64,000 nt of DNA. Origin: Terriglobia bacterium (GTDB lineage Bacteria; Acidobacteriota; Terriglobia; Bryobacterales; Bryobacteraceae). Position 1 is the stretch's first letter; each line of letters opens with the position of its first letter. Below, piece by piece: positions 16,770-29,553 of this stretch. The notes under the pieces are model-generated. The model made no database searches. It saw nothing but the letters and a program-made list of their open reading frames with translations, and was not told the DNA's origin. The stretch lies in assembly GCA_021325235.1 (NCBI GenBank), contig JAJPHN010000025.1, forward strand, positions 434,001 to 498,000, given 5' to 3'. A program made the translations under genes and the position numbers.

Positions 16770-17792
16770 ATGCTAAACACGCAGCGGACGTCTGTCCTTT
16801 GTTTCGCCACGATGGCGTTTCTCGGAGTATCGCTATCGCCGGCGCTCGCGCAGAGCACGAGCACGCAGGCAAAATCATCCAAAACGGCCACCGCAAAGCC
16901 GGCGACTAAGCCCGCGACTACGGCAAAACCGGCGGCCAAACCGACCACGACGGCGAAACCGGGTACTGCGACGGCTCAAACGACAGTTGCCAAACCGGTC
17001 AGCACGGCGAATGCTTCGACGGGCACGCCGGCCACGGGCACGACTGCGACGGGGGCGGCTGTGACACCGGGTGCGGCCAATGCGAATGTCGCGAATCAAA
17101 CCGCGACTTCTTCCCAAATAATGCCCAGCACAACCTCAGCTCCGACTTCCGGCGGAGTTGCGGCAGCAGACGGCAACATGCCGGGTGCGACGAACGGCGC
17201 GACGGCGACCAACGGCTTTGCGGCCGGGCTGGGAACTTTTAAGTGGGGAGATCAAACGCTTACCGCATATAACTGTTTGCGCTCCGGGACGCGGGTCTTC
17301 TGCGATTTTGACTATACGAAACAGCAGGTCGCCACGATACCGGCCAGAAATGGGTGGGCGGCTATGCAGCTTGTGGGTAGCAGTGGACGTGTCTTTACCA
17401 GCCACGACTCTTTTTACGTCGACCCGGATGGCACCCCCTTTCCGACGGCGGAAGTGAGCGCGAATGTGCCGGTGCGGATGGTCATCGAATTCGACGATGT
17501 TCCAGCGACATACAACAGCGTCGCCCTCGCCTGGGGAACGACGCGCATCCAATCAGTGCCCGTCACCTTGATTCCGCAGAACCAGGCTGCCAACACAATC
17601 CCGTCGCGGCAGGCAATGGCGCCAACCCAAAGCGGGCAGGCCCAGACGGCAGGGAATGGCGGTGCCGCGAATCCAGCGGCGGCTTCTGATAGCGCGGCAG
17701 GGAAGGCCAATGACGTCATTAATAAAGCCAAAAGCGCGAAATCGAGCTGGCGGGATGTTCTCAAAAATGCCGCGACTATAAAGCAGCAGTAG
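16770..17792 (+). CDS. Secreted Thr/Ala/Pro/Lys-rich protein with a globular C-terminal region
   Basis: A 340-residue protein I do not recognise. A signal peptide ends at about residue 28 (SLSPALAQ). Residues 30-100 are low-complexity, with degenerate repeats of the TAKPA/TTAKP kind that resemble flexible or glycosylated linkers. Residues 155-270 look folded and contain two cysteines in CLRSGTRVFCDFDY, perhaps a disulphide, with many aromatic beta-strand residues. A second Gln/Ala/Gly-rich stretch and a basic helical tail (KANDVINKAKSAKSSWRDV) end the protein. It has its own AAGAGG site and a strong terminator, so it is a single-gene unit between infC and the ATP synthase operon. Confidence 0.75.
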   Translation: MLNTQRTSVLCFATMAFLGVSLSPALAQSTSTQAKSSKTATAKPATKPATTAKPAAKPTTTAKPGTATAQTTVAKPVSTANASTGTPATGTTATGAAVTPGAANANVANQTATSSQIMPSTTSAPTSGGVAAADGNMPGATNGATATNGFAAGLGTFKWGDQTLTAYNCLRSGTRVFCDFDYTKQQVATIPARNGWAAMQLVGSSGRVFTSHDSFYVDPDGTPFPTAEVSANVPVRMVIEFDDVPATYNSVALAWGTTRIQSVPVTLIPQNQAANTIPSRQAMAPTQSGQAQTAGNGGAANPAAASDSAAGKANDVINKAKSAKSSWRDVLKNAATIKQQ

Positions 17793-17835
17793 CGCGCTTT
17801 CAAGCATTCTTTTCAATTCCGAGCGAGAAGCCGAG

Positions 17836-17863
17836 AGGGACCTGCGGGTCCCTTTTTGTTTTT
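17836..17863 (+). terminator. Intrinsic terminator before the ATP synthase operon
   Basis: AGGGACC (17836-17842) pairs perfectly with GGTCCCT (17847-17853) around a four-base loop and is followed by TTTTGTTTTT. It lies 44 bases after the stop of the secreted protein gene. Confidence 0.88.
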
Positions 17864-17985
17864 GGGCGCGGTGCGTTGACCAATAAAAATGCACTATGTT
17901 AGCGTAATCAGTTAGGGAAGTCCGCAGTAACTCAAAGTGTGTTCCCTCGATTGAGCACACTCTTCAGCCCTAAAAACCGGTTTCG

Positions 17986-18435
17986 ATGGAAGCAACGCTC
18001 AAGGCCCTCGCTGACCTCCTGCTCGAAGCAGTTCCAACCATCCTTTTCTTCCTTTTCCTGGCTTGGTTTTTGAAGAAAGTGTATTTCCGGCCGATGGCCG
18101 CGATCTTCGAAAAGCGGCGCGAGGCGACCGAAGGAGTACGCGATCTGGCGCGGCGAGCGCGGGAAGAGGCGGACAAGAAACAGTCGGAGTTTGAGCGCGC
18201 AATTGAGCTGGCTCGTCATCAAATTTATGAGGAGCATGAGCGGCGGCGGCGCGAATGGGCCGAAGAGCAGGCGGCTGCGATCGCCAAGGTGCGTGCGGAA
18301 GTAGATGCGCAGATCGAGAAAGCGAAAGAGCAGATTGCGGCCGAGGCGGCGGCGGCGCAGCGCGATCTGGATGCGCGCGTGGGAATGCTGGGAGATGCGA
18401 TTGTGCGTTCGTTGACCGAGCGGAGAGCGGCGTAA
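17986..18435 (+). CDS. atpF: ATP synthase F0 subunit b (first copy)
   Basis: A 149-residue peripheral-stalk subunit. A single N-terminal membrane helix (about 15-32, VPTILFFLFLAWFLKKVYF) is followed by a long, highly charged coiled coil to the end. This is the b/b' architecture, and the protein is close to normal length. The 122 bases before it follow a terminator and probably hold the operon promoter. TAATG overlap links its stop to the second b gene at 18435. The a and c subunit genes that normally precede it are not in the window. Confidence 0.9.
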   Translation: MEATLKALADLLLEAVPTILFFLFLAWFLKKVYFRPMAAIFEKRREATEGVRDLARRAREEADKKQSEFERAIELARHQIYEEHERRRREWAEEQAAAIAKVRAEVDAQIEKAKEQIAAEAAAAQRDLDARVGMLGDAIVRSLTERRAA

Positions 18436-19025
18436 TGCGGCGCGTGTTGCTTTCCCTGGTTTTTTGCGCGGGGCTGCTGGCGGTTGTGCCGGGGCACGTT
18501 CAGGCGCAGCAGGAATCGCAGGCTGAAGCGCAGGAGACCGCGCTGCTCGATCGGGTTGGGCGCTGGAAGATCATCAATACGGCGATTTTCGCGGTGCTGC
18601 TCGGCTGGTTTATTGCGAAGAAGGCGCCCGGTTTTTTCCAGGCGCGCTCATCCGATATTCAAAGAGCGATACAGGAGGCGACCGGGCTGAAGCTGGAAGC
18701 CGATTATCGTCATTCCGAGATTGATCGCAGGATGGCGAACCTCGCCGGGGAAGTGAAAAAGATCCGGGACGAAGCGAATGCCGAAATGGAGCGCGAGCAC
18801 GGCCGCATGCGGCACGAAACCGAGACCGAGATCGAGCGCATCCGGCATAACGCGCTGAATGAAATTGAAGCTCTGCGGAAGGAAGCCGCCGACCGCGTGC
18901 AATTGCACACCGCACAGCTTGCGCTCGAGCAGGCGGAGCGGCAATTGCGGGAGCGTTTTGCGCGGGGCGAGCAGGCCGGATTGATAGACGATTTTGTGCG
19001 CCTGGTCGAGCGGAGCAACAACTGA
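18435..19025 (+). CDS. atpF: ATP synthase F0 subunit b (second copy, with N-terminal signal-like segment)
   Basis: A 196-residue second stalk subunit starting at the ATG in TAATG. Residues 1-25 are a signal-peptide-like segment (LLSLVFCAGLLAVVPGHVQAQ). A second hydrophobic helix near 46-63 (IINTAIFAVLLGWFIAKK) is the usual b membrane anchor, followed by a charged coiled coil. The extra N-terminal segment may be cleaved so that the helix ends with the correct topology. Two b-type genes suggest a b/b' heterodimer stalk. TGATG overlap couples it to atpH. Confidence 0.87.
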   Translation: MRRVLLSLVFCAGLLAVVPGHVQAQQESQAEAQETALLDRVGRWKIINTAIFAVLLGWFIAKKAPGFFQARSSDIQRAIQEATGLKLEADYRHSEIDRRMANLAGEVKKIRDEANAEMEREHGRMRHETETEIERIRHNALNEIEALRKEAADRVQLHTAQLALEQAERQLRERFARGEQAGLIDDFVRLVERSNN

Positions 19026-19576
19026 TGACGGACGCGCTTTCGAAGCACTACGCCGAAGCGCTGGCGAACGCCGTTTTAGCGCCCAATTCGGGTTTGCCGG
19101 CCGAGCAGGCGAAGGAGCAGATGCGCACGGCTGCTCGGACGGTGACAAGTTCCGATGAGCTGACGAGAGCGCTGCTTTCGCCGGCAGTGAATAAGACGCA
19201 CAAGCAGGCGGTGATCGGAAAGCTGGCGGATGCGCTGGGGCTGCACCGGCTGATCAAGAATTTTTTGCTGGTCGTGATTTCGCACCGGCGCACGCGCGAA
19301 CTGAACGCGATGGCGCGAGAATTTGAGCTGGCTGTGGACGAGCGCACCGGATGGATTCCGGCCGAAATTGAAACCGCGCGCGAATTAACCCCGGAGCAGC
19401 GGCAACAGATTGAAAAAGCGCTGGGCGAGAAGCTTGGCAAGTTTATCCGGGCGGATTACCGGGTGAACCCGGCGCTGATCGGCGGTATACGCGCGCATGT
19501 CGCATCGCGCCAGTATGACGCATCGGTGCGCGGCAAGCTGGAGGGCATGCGCTCGCGCCTGCTGGCTCAGCTTTGA
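19025..19576 (+). CDS. atpH: ATP synthase F1 subunit delta
   Basis: A 183-residue OSCP/delta subunit joining the peripheral stalk to the top of F1. The N-terminal six-helix domain is followed by the conserved region ADYRVNPALIGGIRAHV, the family's signature near residues 142-158. Length is typical. It starts within the TGATG overlap with the second b gene and ends 28 bases before atpA. Confidence 0.92.
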   Translation: MTDALSKHYAEALANAVLAPNSGLPAEQAKEQMRTAARTVTSSDELTRALLSPAVNKTHKQAVIGKLADALGLHRLIKNFLLVVISHRRTRELNAMAREFELAVDERTGWIPAEIETARELTPEQRQQIEKALGEKLGKFIRADYRVNPALIGGIRAHVASRQYDASVRGKLEGMRSRLLAQL

Positions 19577-19598
19577 AAGAAATTTTTTGAAGGATTGA

Positions 19599-23556
<3,958 letters not shown>

Positions 23557-23561
23557 GGCGT

Positions 23562-23969
23562 ATGGCTGATACGTTTCAGCTCGAGATCGCGACGCCGGAG
23601 CAGTTGCTGGTGGATGAGCAGGTGGCGTCCGCCGAACTGCCGGGGAAGGATGGATATTTCGGCGTGCTCGCGGGACACGCCCCGCTGTTGAGCGCGCTGG
23701 GCGCGGGTGTGCTGAGCTTTGAAGGCGGCTCGGGCGGGCGGCAGGTGCTGGCCGTGGACGGCGGGTTTGTCGAAGTATTCGAGAACCATGTACGCGTGCT
23801 GGCCGACAGCGCCGAGTATGCGCGCCAGATCAACGGCGATGCGGCACGGCGTGAGCTGGAAGAAGCGAATCAGAAGCTGAAGACGGCGCACGAAACCGAG
23901 GAATCGGAGGCAGCGCTGCGGCAGGCGGAGCGAGCGCAGGCGCGGCTCGATGCGCTCGCACGGGCCTGA
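23562..23969 (+). CDS. atpC: ATP synthase F1 subunit epsilon
   Basis: A 135-residue shaft-associated regulatory subunit. The N-terminal beta sandwich contains FGVLAGHAPLLSALGAG and the VDGGFVEV strand; the C-terminal helical hairpin is Ala/Glu/Arg-rich and may inhibit ATP hydrolysis. It is the last gene of the operon and is convergent with the broken Uma2 gene, whose stop is three bases away. Confidence 0.94.
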   Translation: MADTFQLEIATPEQLLVDEQVASAELPGKDGYFGVLAGHAPLLSALGAGVLSFEGGSGGRQVLAVDGGFVEVFENHVRVLADSAEYARQINGDAARRELEEANQKLKTAHETEESEAALRQAERAQARLDALARA

Positions 23970-23971
23970 GC

Positions 23972-24513
23972 TTACTCGAAAATTTCACTCACGGCAAGGT
24001 GATCGGCCCCGAACTCGACAAGCGGAATAGCATCGGTCTTCTGATACATCGTAGTTGAGCCGTTGCGGGCGGCGACGGTGACGGTCTCGCGTTTTGGATC
24101 GACGATCCAGAATTGCAGAGCGCCAGTGGAAAGACAGAGCGCAGAATTTTCGCGCATTTCTTTTGGCGTGTTTGAAAGCGAGAGGACTTTAATTACGAGC
24201 TCTGGGGAGCCGTGGAGATTGTCGTCGTCCGGAATTTCGTCCCAGCGTTTTTGACTGACGAAAGCACGTCAGCGCCGCGCAATTCGTATTCGGGAAGAGC
24301 GCGGAAGGGAATTTCGGTTCCAACGATACCGAATTTCCCAAGCTGCCGGCCAAGCAAATCTCTCAGACGCAGTTGCAGCTTGATGTGCCTGCTTTTCGGA
24401 TGACTCAATTGAACCGGTTGTCCCCAATGTAGTTCCTCGATGCAGTCTTCGCGGTTGGGAAGGCGGCGATATTCCTCGACGGTCATGAGGAGCGGTTCGA
24501 GAGCGGCGGCCAT
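23972..24513 (-). pseudogene. Uma2-family (DUF820) putative restriction-like endonuclease, single frameshift
   Basis: The first part (24513 to about 24265) reads MTVEEYRRLP, IEELHWGQPVQLSHPKS and FRALPEYELRGADV, a Uma2 N-terminus. After GACGTG at about 24264 the matching continuation is one frame away: FVSQKRWDEIPDDDN, SPELVIKVLS and MRENSALCLSTGALQFWIV to EIFE. The loss of one base from an Ala codon between V and F explains the shift. Joined, the protein would be about 180 residues, the family's usual length, with the PD-(D/E)XK-like elements (GADV, ELVIKVLS) on opposite sides of the break. It is probably inactive unless the shift is a sequencing error. Confidence 0.78.
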
Positions 24514-24588
24514 GCGGTCTCGTTTTCAATTATGCGCGCTTTTGGGCGCTGTTGCTGATAGCGTATACACCAGGAGGCGAGCGCTCGG

Positions 24589-25209
24589 ATGGCGGGACAG
24601 AATTTTGAACGGCGCGAGATCTTGCGTGTGTTGTCGCTGGCGGCGGCTGCGGGACAGTTCGGAGTATTTGAGCGATGGGCGTTTGCGTGTCCCGATCATC
24701 CCGACAGCGGTTTGGTTCCGGCTCCGACGACCCCATACAAGCCCAGCTTTTTCACGGCGGAAGAATATGAAACCGTCGAAGTTCTGGCTGATCTGATCAT
24801 TCCGAACGATGGGCGCGCCGGTGCCAAAGATGCAGGCGCCAGCGAGTTCATCGACTTCATGGTGGGGAGCGATCCGGCGGTGCAGACGCGCTTTCGATTT
24901 GGTCTGGCGTGGCTCGACGCACGTGCGCGGTATTTTCATCGCGCGCCGTTTCGAGAGGTCGCGCGGGAACTGCAGATCGAGCTGCTATCGCATCTGGCGT
25001 ACAAGGACATATACCGGGCAGGCGAAGAAGAGGGGCGGGAATTTTTCGAGCTGATGCGCGAATACACGGTGATGGGTTTCTACACTTCTCGCGCGGGACT
25101 GGAAGAAATCGGCTTTCCGGGATTGAAACAGATGTGGGATCACGATCCGATGGGCTGTCCGCATGAAGACGATCGTGAGCATGCCCGGTTGAAGCCGGTG
25201 GTGGAGTAG
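24589..25209 (+). CDS. Gluconate 2-dehydrogenase subunit 3 family protein
   Basis: A 206-residue protein with a twin-arginine-like start (ERREILRVLSLAAAAG). The DUF1338-unrelated subunit-3 fold is recognised from FFTAEEYETVEVLADLIIPND and GASEFIDFMV, followed by GREFFELMREYTVMGFYT and GFPGLKQMWDHDP. In characterised systems this small subunit travels with a GMC-type dehydrogenase through the membrane as a complex. The GMC gene follows after four bases, so they surely form one enzyme. An AGGAGG site lies upstream. No cytochrome c subunit gene follows. Confidence 0.88.
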   Translation: MAGQNFERREILRVLSLAAAAGQFGVFERWAFACPDHPDSGLVPAPTTPYKPSFFTAEEYETVEVLADLIIPNDGRAGAKDAGASEFIDFMVGSDPAVQTRFRFGLAWLDARARYFHRAPFREVARELQIELLSHLAYKDIYRAGEEEGREFFELMREYTVMGFYTSRAGLEEIGFPGLKQMWDHDPMGCPHEDDREHARLKPVVE

Positions 25210-25213
25210 AGCG

Positions 25214-26884
25214 ATGCCGAAGAAAGTGTACGACGTGATCGTGGTGGGCACAGGCGCGGGCGGCAGCACAGCGATGAAGACGCTGTGCGAAGCGGGGTTG
25301 AATGTGCTCGCGCTCAACTCGGGGCGGCGCACGAATCCGGCCAAGGACTACGGCAACCACCGTCAGCGATACGAGCTGAAGTACCGGGCGTTCGGCGATC
25401 CGAAAACGCGATCCCAGCGGCAGGGCGATTGCGAGCAGGAGGTCACGTGGGATCTCTTCGAGCACGACATCACGTACACGGTCGCGCCAGGGACGAAATG
25501 GAAGTGGACGCGCTGTAAAGGCACGGGCGGAAAGGCGAATTTCTGGGGACGATCGTCGGCGCGCTTTTCCGAAATCGATTTTCGCGCGGCAAGTCTGGAT
25601 GGACACGACGTCGACTGGCCGATTACATATGAGGAGATTGCGCCGTATTACACGCGGGTTGAGCGCATGATCGGCGTAGCGAGCACGGTGCAGAACCGGC
25701 CGAGCAACCCGGATGGTGATTATCTGCCGCCGTTTAAACTGCGCTGTCTCGATTACATCCTAAAAGCTGCGTGCGATGAGATGGGCATTCCGTATTTGCC
25801 GGATCGCTGCGCGCAACTGACGGTGCCGCATAATCATCATCCGGCTTGTCATTATTGCGGCTCGTGTACGACGGGCTGCGATGTGGGTGCGTTTTTTTCG
25901 CCGACATGGTATTTCATTCCGGATGCGGAGAAGACGGGCAAGCTCGAGCTGCGTACGAATGCGCATGTGAAGAACGTGATCGTGCGCGAGGATGGCAAGG
26001 CGGCGGGCCTGGCGTATATCGATCGCGCGACGCGGCAGGAGGTGGAGGTGTACGCGAAGGTGGTCGTGCTGGCGGCTTCGTGCTGCGAGACGGCGAAGAT
26101 CATGCTGAATTCGAAGTCGCGGCACTGGCCGACGGGCATTGCGAATTCGAGCGGACAGCTGGGACGCAATCTGGTGGATCATCTGTACGCGACACCGGTG
26201 TATGGATACTTGCCGAAGCTGGTTGGGCAAGCGCCGCATCCGGACAGCGTGGCGGATTCGACCGTGGTGTGGATGCCGCGCTGGCAGAATCTCAGGAATC
26301 CGTTCGAAGAAAAATTCATCCGGGGCTACTCGGTATATCCGGGCGGAGGCTGCGGCGGTTATCCGTATTATTGGAACCAAATTGAAGGATTCGGGACGGA
26401 GTTCAAGCGCTCGATACGGAAGTATTATCCGTCGCCGGTTGGATTTTTATTGCAGGCGCCATCACTGGTGAGCGAGAAAAACTTCATCGACATCGATCCC
26501 GAGGTGAAAGACATTTTCGGCATTCCGGTGGCACGTTTTCACTACCAATGGGGGCCGAATGAGCTGATGATGCTGGAGCATTCCATTGAAGTTTGCTCGG
26601 AGATCATGCGCCGCGCAGGCGGCGAGATCTGGGGGACAGCGGTGGAGCCGGACCCGCCGGGCCACAGCTTGCACGAAACGGGACCATGCCGCTTCGGAAA
26701 CGATCCGAAAAAATTTGTGCTCGATCGATTCAGCGCTTGTCACGACGTGCCGAATTTGTACGTGGCGGATGCGAGCATGTTCCCCACGCCGACCGACAAG
26801 ACGACGACGCTCTCCATACTCGCGTTCACGCTGCGGTCGTGCGAACACATGCTCGAGAAGTTCCGGCGCGGTGAGTTCGCGTGA
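25214..26884 (+). CDS. GMC-family FAD-dependent oxidoreductase with cysteine cluster
   Basis: A 556-residue large subunit that oxidises a sugar or alcohol. The FAD-binding GTGAGG lies at 12-17. A cysteine set C212, C215, C218 and C222 (CX2CX2CX3C) resembles the iron-sulphur-binding segment of bacterial FAD sugar dehydrogenases. The C-terminal active-site region reads GHSLHETGPCRFG and later FPTPTDKTTTLSILAF, with the first catalytic His present. The second position that is usually Asn or His appears replaced. It pairs with the subunit-3 gene upstream and overlaps the SIS gene by four bases (GTGA). Substrate is unknown. Confidence 0.9.
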   Translation: MPKKVYDVIVVGTGAGGSTAMKTLCEAGLNVLALNSGRRTNPAKDYGNHRQRYELKYRAFGDPKTRSQRQGDCEQEVTWDLFEHDITYTVAPGTKWKWTRCKGTGGKANFWGRSSARFSEIDFRAASLDGHDVDWPITYEEIAPYYTRVERMIGVASTVQNRPSNPDGDYLPPFKLRCLDYILKAACDEMGIPYLPDRCAQLTVPHNHHPACHYCGSCTTGCDVGAFFSPTWYFIPDAEKTGKLELRTNAHVKNVIVREDGKAAGLAYIDRATRQEVEVYAKVVVLAASCCETAKIMLNSKSRHWPTGIANSSGQLGRNLVDHLYATPVYGYLPKLVGQAPHPDSVADSTVVWMPRWQNLRNPFEEKFIRGYSVYPGGGCGGYPYYWNQIEGFGTEFKRSIRKYYPSPVGFLLQAPSLVSEKNFIDIDPEVKDIFGIPVARFHYQWGPNELMMLEHSIEVCSEIMRRAGGEIWGTAVEPDPPGHSLHETGPCRFGNDPKKFVLDRFSACHDVPNLYVADASMFPTPTDKTTTLSILAFTLRSCEHMLEKFRRGEFA

Positions 26885-27936
26885 CGCAGTTTCTGAAGGA
26901 CATTCTGCGGCAGCCGAAAGAACTCGAGCGCTCGCTGGCGTTTTTGACAGGTGATGGTACGGAGCTGCTCGAACGCGCGGTTTCGCTGGCACGCTCGGCG
27001 TCGCAGGTAGTTCTGACAGGCATTGGCAGCAGCTGGCATGCGGCGATGAGCGCTGGAACGGTTTTTCAACGCTCGGGGAAGCCGGTGCAGCTGATCGATG
27101 CAGCGGAGCTGCTGCATTTTGCCGAAATCCCACAAGGTGCAGCGGTGATTATGCTGTCGCGCACAGGCCGCAGTGTCGAGATTGTGCGGCTGATCGAGAA
27201 GGTGCACGCAAGCGGCGGGAAGGTGATCGGCGTGACGAACGCCCGGGATGGCGCATTGGCACAGGATTCGGATGTTGCGCTGCTGCTCGAAGTAGCGTTC
27301 GATCATGCCATTTCGGTGAACACCTATTCGACGCTGGCGCTGGCGGCGGGCGTGCTGGCGGCGCAAGTAGTGGGTCGGTTTGAAGGGCATACGGCGCGCG
27401 AGCTGCAAAACGGGATTTGCGCGACGGCCGAGCGGATGGATAGTTGGCGCGATCAAGTGGACGCAACCGACTGGCTCGAGCCTGCGGCCGCGTACTATTT
27501 TCTGGCGCGAGGGGCGAGTCTCGGGAGTTGTCACGAAGCGCGGCTGTTGTGGGAAGAAGGTGTGAAGCAGCCGGCGACGGCGATGGGCACGGGCGGCTTC
27601 CGGCACGGGCCGCAGGAGATTGTTACGCGCGGGATGCACTTCGGGATCTGGATCGATGCGCAAAGAATGCGGGAAGAAGATCTTGCGGTGGCACGCGATC
27701 TGACGCACATGGGCGCACGCGTCGCATTGATCGGGCAAGGTGTTTCGGACGTGAGTGCGGAAGCGGCGTTCGAGATTCCGAAGATTCCGGCCGAGTGGCA
27801 GTATGTTGTCGATCCGATTCCGGCGCAGTTGTTAGCCGAACGTTTGTCGCGGCTGGCGGGTGTGGATTGCGATTCCTTCCGGTACTGCTCATTCATCGTG
27901 GAAGACGAAGGCGGCCTACTCGAAACGAAGTCCTGA
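26881..27936 (+). CDS. Double SIS-domain protein (GlmS isomerase-like)
   Basis: A 351-residue sugar-isomerase-domain protein like the C-terminal half of GlmS or AgaS, without a glutaminase domain. The first SIS domain shows LTGIGSSWHAAMSAG near residues 40-54 and MLSRTGRSVE near 90. The second contains ARGASLGSCHEARLLWEEGVK. A C-terminal His-Glu pair region typical of GlmS (GFRHGPQEI) is present. It would isomerise or deaminate an amino-sugar phosphate. Translation starts at a GTG inside the GMC stop (GTGA), so it is coupled to the oxidoreductase. Confidence 0.82.
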   Translation: MTQFLKDILRQPKELERSLAFLTGDGTELLERAVSLARSASQVVLTGIGSSWHAAMSAGTVFQRSGKPVQLIDAAELLHFAEIPQGAAVIMLSRTGRSVEIVRLIEKVHASGGKVIGVTNARDGALAQDSDVALLLEVAFDHAISVNTYSTLALAAGVLAAQVVGRFEGHTARELQNGICATAERMDSWRDQVDATDWLEPAAAYYFLARGASLGSCHEARLLWEEGVKQPATAMGTGGFRHGPQEIVTRGMHFGIWIDAQRMREEDLAVARDLTHMGARVALIGQGVSDVSAEAAFEIPKIPAEWQYVVDPIPAQLLAERLSRLAGVDCDSFRYCSFIVEDEGGLLETKS

Positions 27937-27964
27937 AGTTGGCATGGACGAAACTGGTGGATGT

Positions 27965-29500
27965 ATGCAGCTTTCGATTGCGAATGAACCGATCGAGAAG
28001 GTGAGCGCAGACGCGCTGGCGGTGATCTGCTTTGAAGCGGAAGAGAATGAGACGCAACAGGCAGCGCACGTGGGAGTGGCGCCGAAGGTTTCGGATCCGG
28101 AAGTAGCAGGACAGTCAGGCTGGCTGGCGGAGATGCGGCTGGCGGGCGAATTCACCGGCAAGCTTTACGAAACGATTGTGCTGCACAAACCGCAGAGGAT
28201 CGCGGCCAGACGATTGGTGGTGATTGGCGGCGGTAAGCGCGAAAAGCTTTCCCCGGTTGAGCTGCGGCGCGCGGCCGGCGTGCTGGTGCGCAGCTTAAAG
28301 CCGAAGGGCGTGCACAGCATTGTTCTGCAATTGCCGGAGGGAGCGGATGCAAGTGCGGTGCAGGCGGTAGCGGAAGGCGCGGTTCTGGGAGCGTGGGAAG
28401 CGGACAAGTACAAGTCGGATCCGAAGCGAGAGCGCAAGCATGTCGACACATTTGTGCTGGCGGTGAATGGCGCGCCGGCGAATCATCTGAACCAGGCGCT
28501 CGAGCGGGGCCGAGTGATTGCCGAGGCCCAGAACCTCACGCGGGACCTGGTGAACGAGCCGGCAAACAAACTGACTCCGGCGGCGCTGGCGGAGGCGGCT
28601 CAGAAGGTTGCTGCCGAGCACGGGCTCGAGTACAAGGCGTTGGATCGGGATGCGATGGCGGAGCTCGGCATGGGTGCGCTGCTCGGGGTGGCGCGCGGCA
28701 GCAGCAATCCACCGTTTCTGATTTCGCTCCAATACCGACCGCCGCAGACGATGGGGCGCGATCATCTGGCGCTGGTTGGAAAAGGCGTCACGTTTGATAC
28801 GGGCGGCATCTCGATCAAGCCGAGCGACGGCATGGAGAAGATGAAGTACGACATGGCCGGTGCGGCGGCGGTGATCGGCGCGATGCGCGCCATTGCGCAG
28901 TTGAAGCCATCGATTCCGGTGACGGGCTATGCGCCTTTGGTTGAAAACATGGTCAGCGGCGATGCGCAGCGGCCAGGCGATATTGTGACGGCGCTTTCCG
29001 GCAAAACGATCGAAGTGTTGAACACGGACGCGGAGGGAAGGCTGATTCTGGCGGACGCGCTGACCTATGCCAAGCGGAACGGCGCGACGCATCTGGTGGA
29101 TGCAGCCACGCTCACGGGCGCAATCGGCGTGGCGCTCGGGCATTACAACATGGGCGCATTCACCAACGACGAAGCGTTCCTGCAGCGATTGCTCGCGGCT
29201 TCGCGAATCGCCGGCGAAAAGGCGTGGCAGCTGCCGATGGACGAGGAGTACAAAGAGTATCTGAAATCGGCATTTGCCGATATCCCGAACATTGGCGGCC
29301 GCTACGGCGGATCGATTACAGCGGCATGGTTCTTGCGCGAGTTCGCCGATCCGACGCCCTGGATCCATTTGGATATCGCTTCGACCGCCTGGCTGGACGA
29401 AGGCAAGGCATGGCTTTCCAAAGGACCTTCGGGCGTGGCGGTGCGCTCGTTTGTGCAACTGGCGCTCGACTGGACGCAATCAGCGGGCCCGGCAAAGTAG
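27965..29500 (+). CDS. pepA: Leucyl aminopeptidase (M17)
   Basis: A 511-residue cytosolic aminopeptidase that removes N-terminal residues and needs two metal ions. Metal and active-site segments are GKGVTFDTGGISIKPSDGM, MKYDMAGAAAV and the family signature NTDAEGRLILADAL. The N-terminal macro-like domain is present. I chose ATG 27965 (MQLSIANEPIEK), which fits the family; ATG 27944 upstream adds seven residues. Length is usual. It follows the SIS gene by about 28 bases and is probably cotranscribed. Confidence 0.94.
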   Translation: MQLSIANEPIEKVSADALAVICFEAEENETQQAAHVGVAPKVSDPEVAGQSGWLAEMRLAGEFTGKLYETIVLHKPQRIAARRLVVIGGGKREKLSPVELRRAAGVLVRSLKPKGVHSIVLQLPEGADASAVQAVAEGAVLGAWEADKYKSDPKRERKHVDTFVLAVNGAPANHLNQALERGRVIAEAQNLTRDLVNEPANKLTPAALAEAAQKVAAEHGLEYKALDRDAMAELGMGALLGVARGSSNPPFLISLQYRPPQTMGRDHLALVGKGVTFDTGGISIKPSDGMEKMKYDMAGAAAVIGAMRAIAQLKPSIPVTGYAPLVENMVSGDAQRPGDIVTALSGKTIEVLNTDAEGRLILADALTYAKRNGATHLVDAATLTGAIGVALGHYNMGAFTNDEAFLQRLLAASRIAGEKAWQLPMDEEYKEYLKSAFADIPNIGGRYGGSITAAWFLREFADPTPWIHLDIASTAWLDEGKAWLSKGPSGVAVRSFVQLALDWTQSAGPAK

Positions 29501-29553
29501 CGAATATATACTCGTTTAGGCGACGGAATTTTCCGCTCGGAGGAAGTTGATCC

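Noticed and set aside
16870-17000. Short repeats in the secreted protein gene, considered as CRISPR or satellite
   Set aside because: Repeats are degenerate, in frame, and encode TAKPA-like units with no spacer structure.
17876-17900. TTGACC and TATGTT as a promoter for the ATP synthase operon
   Set aside because: The spacer is only 13 bases, too short for a standard sigma-70 promoter.
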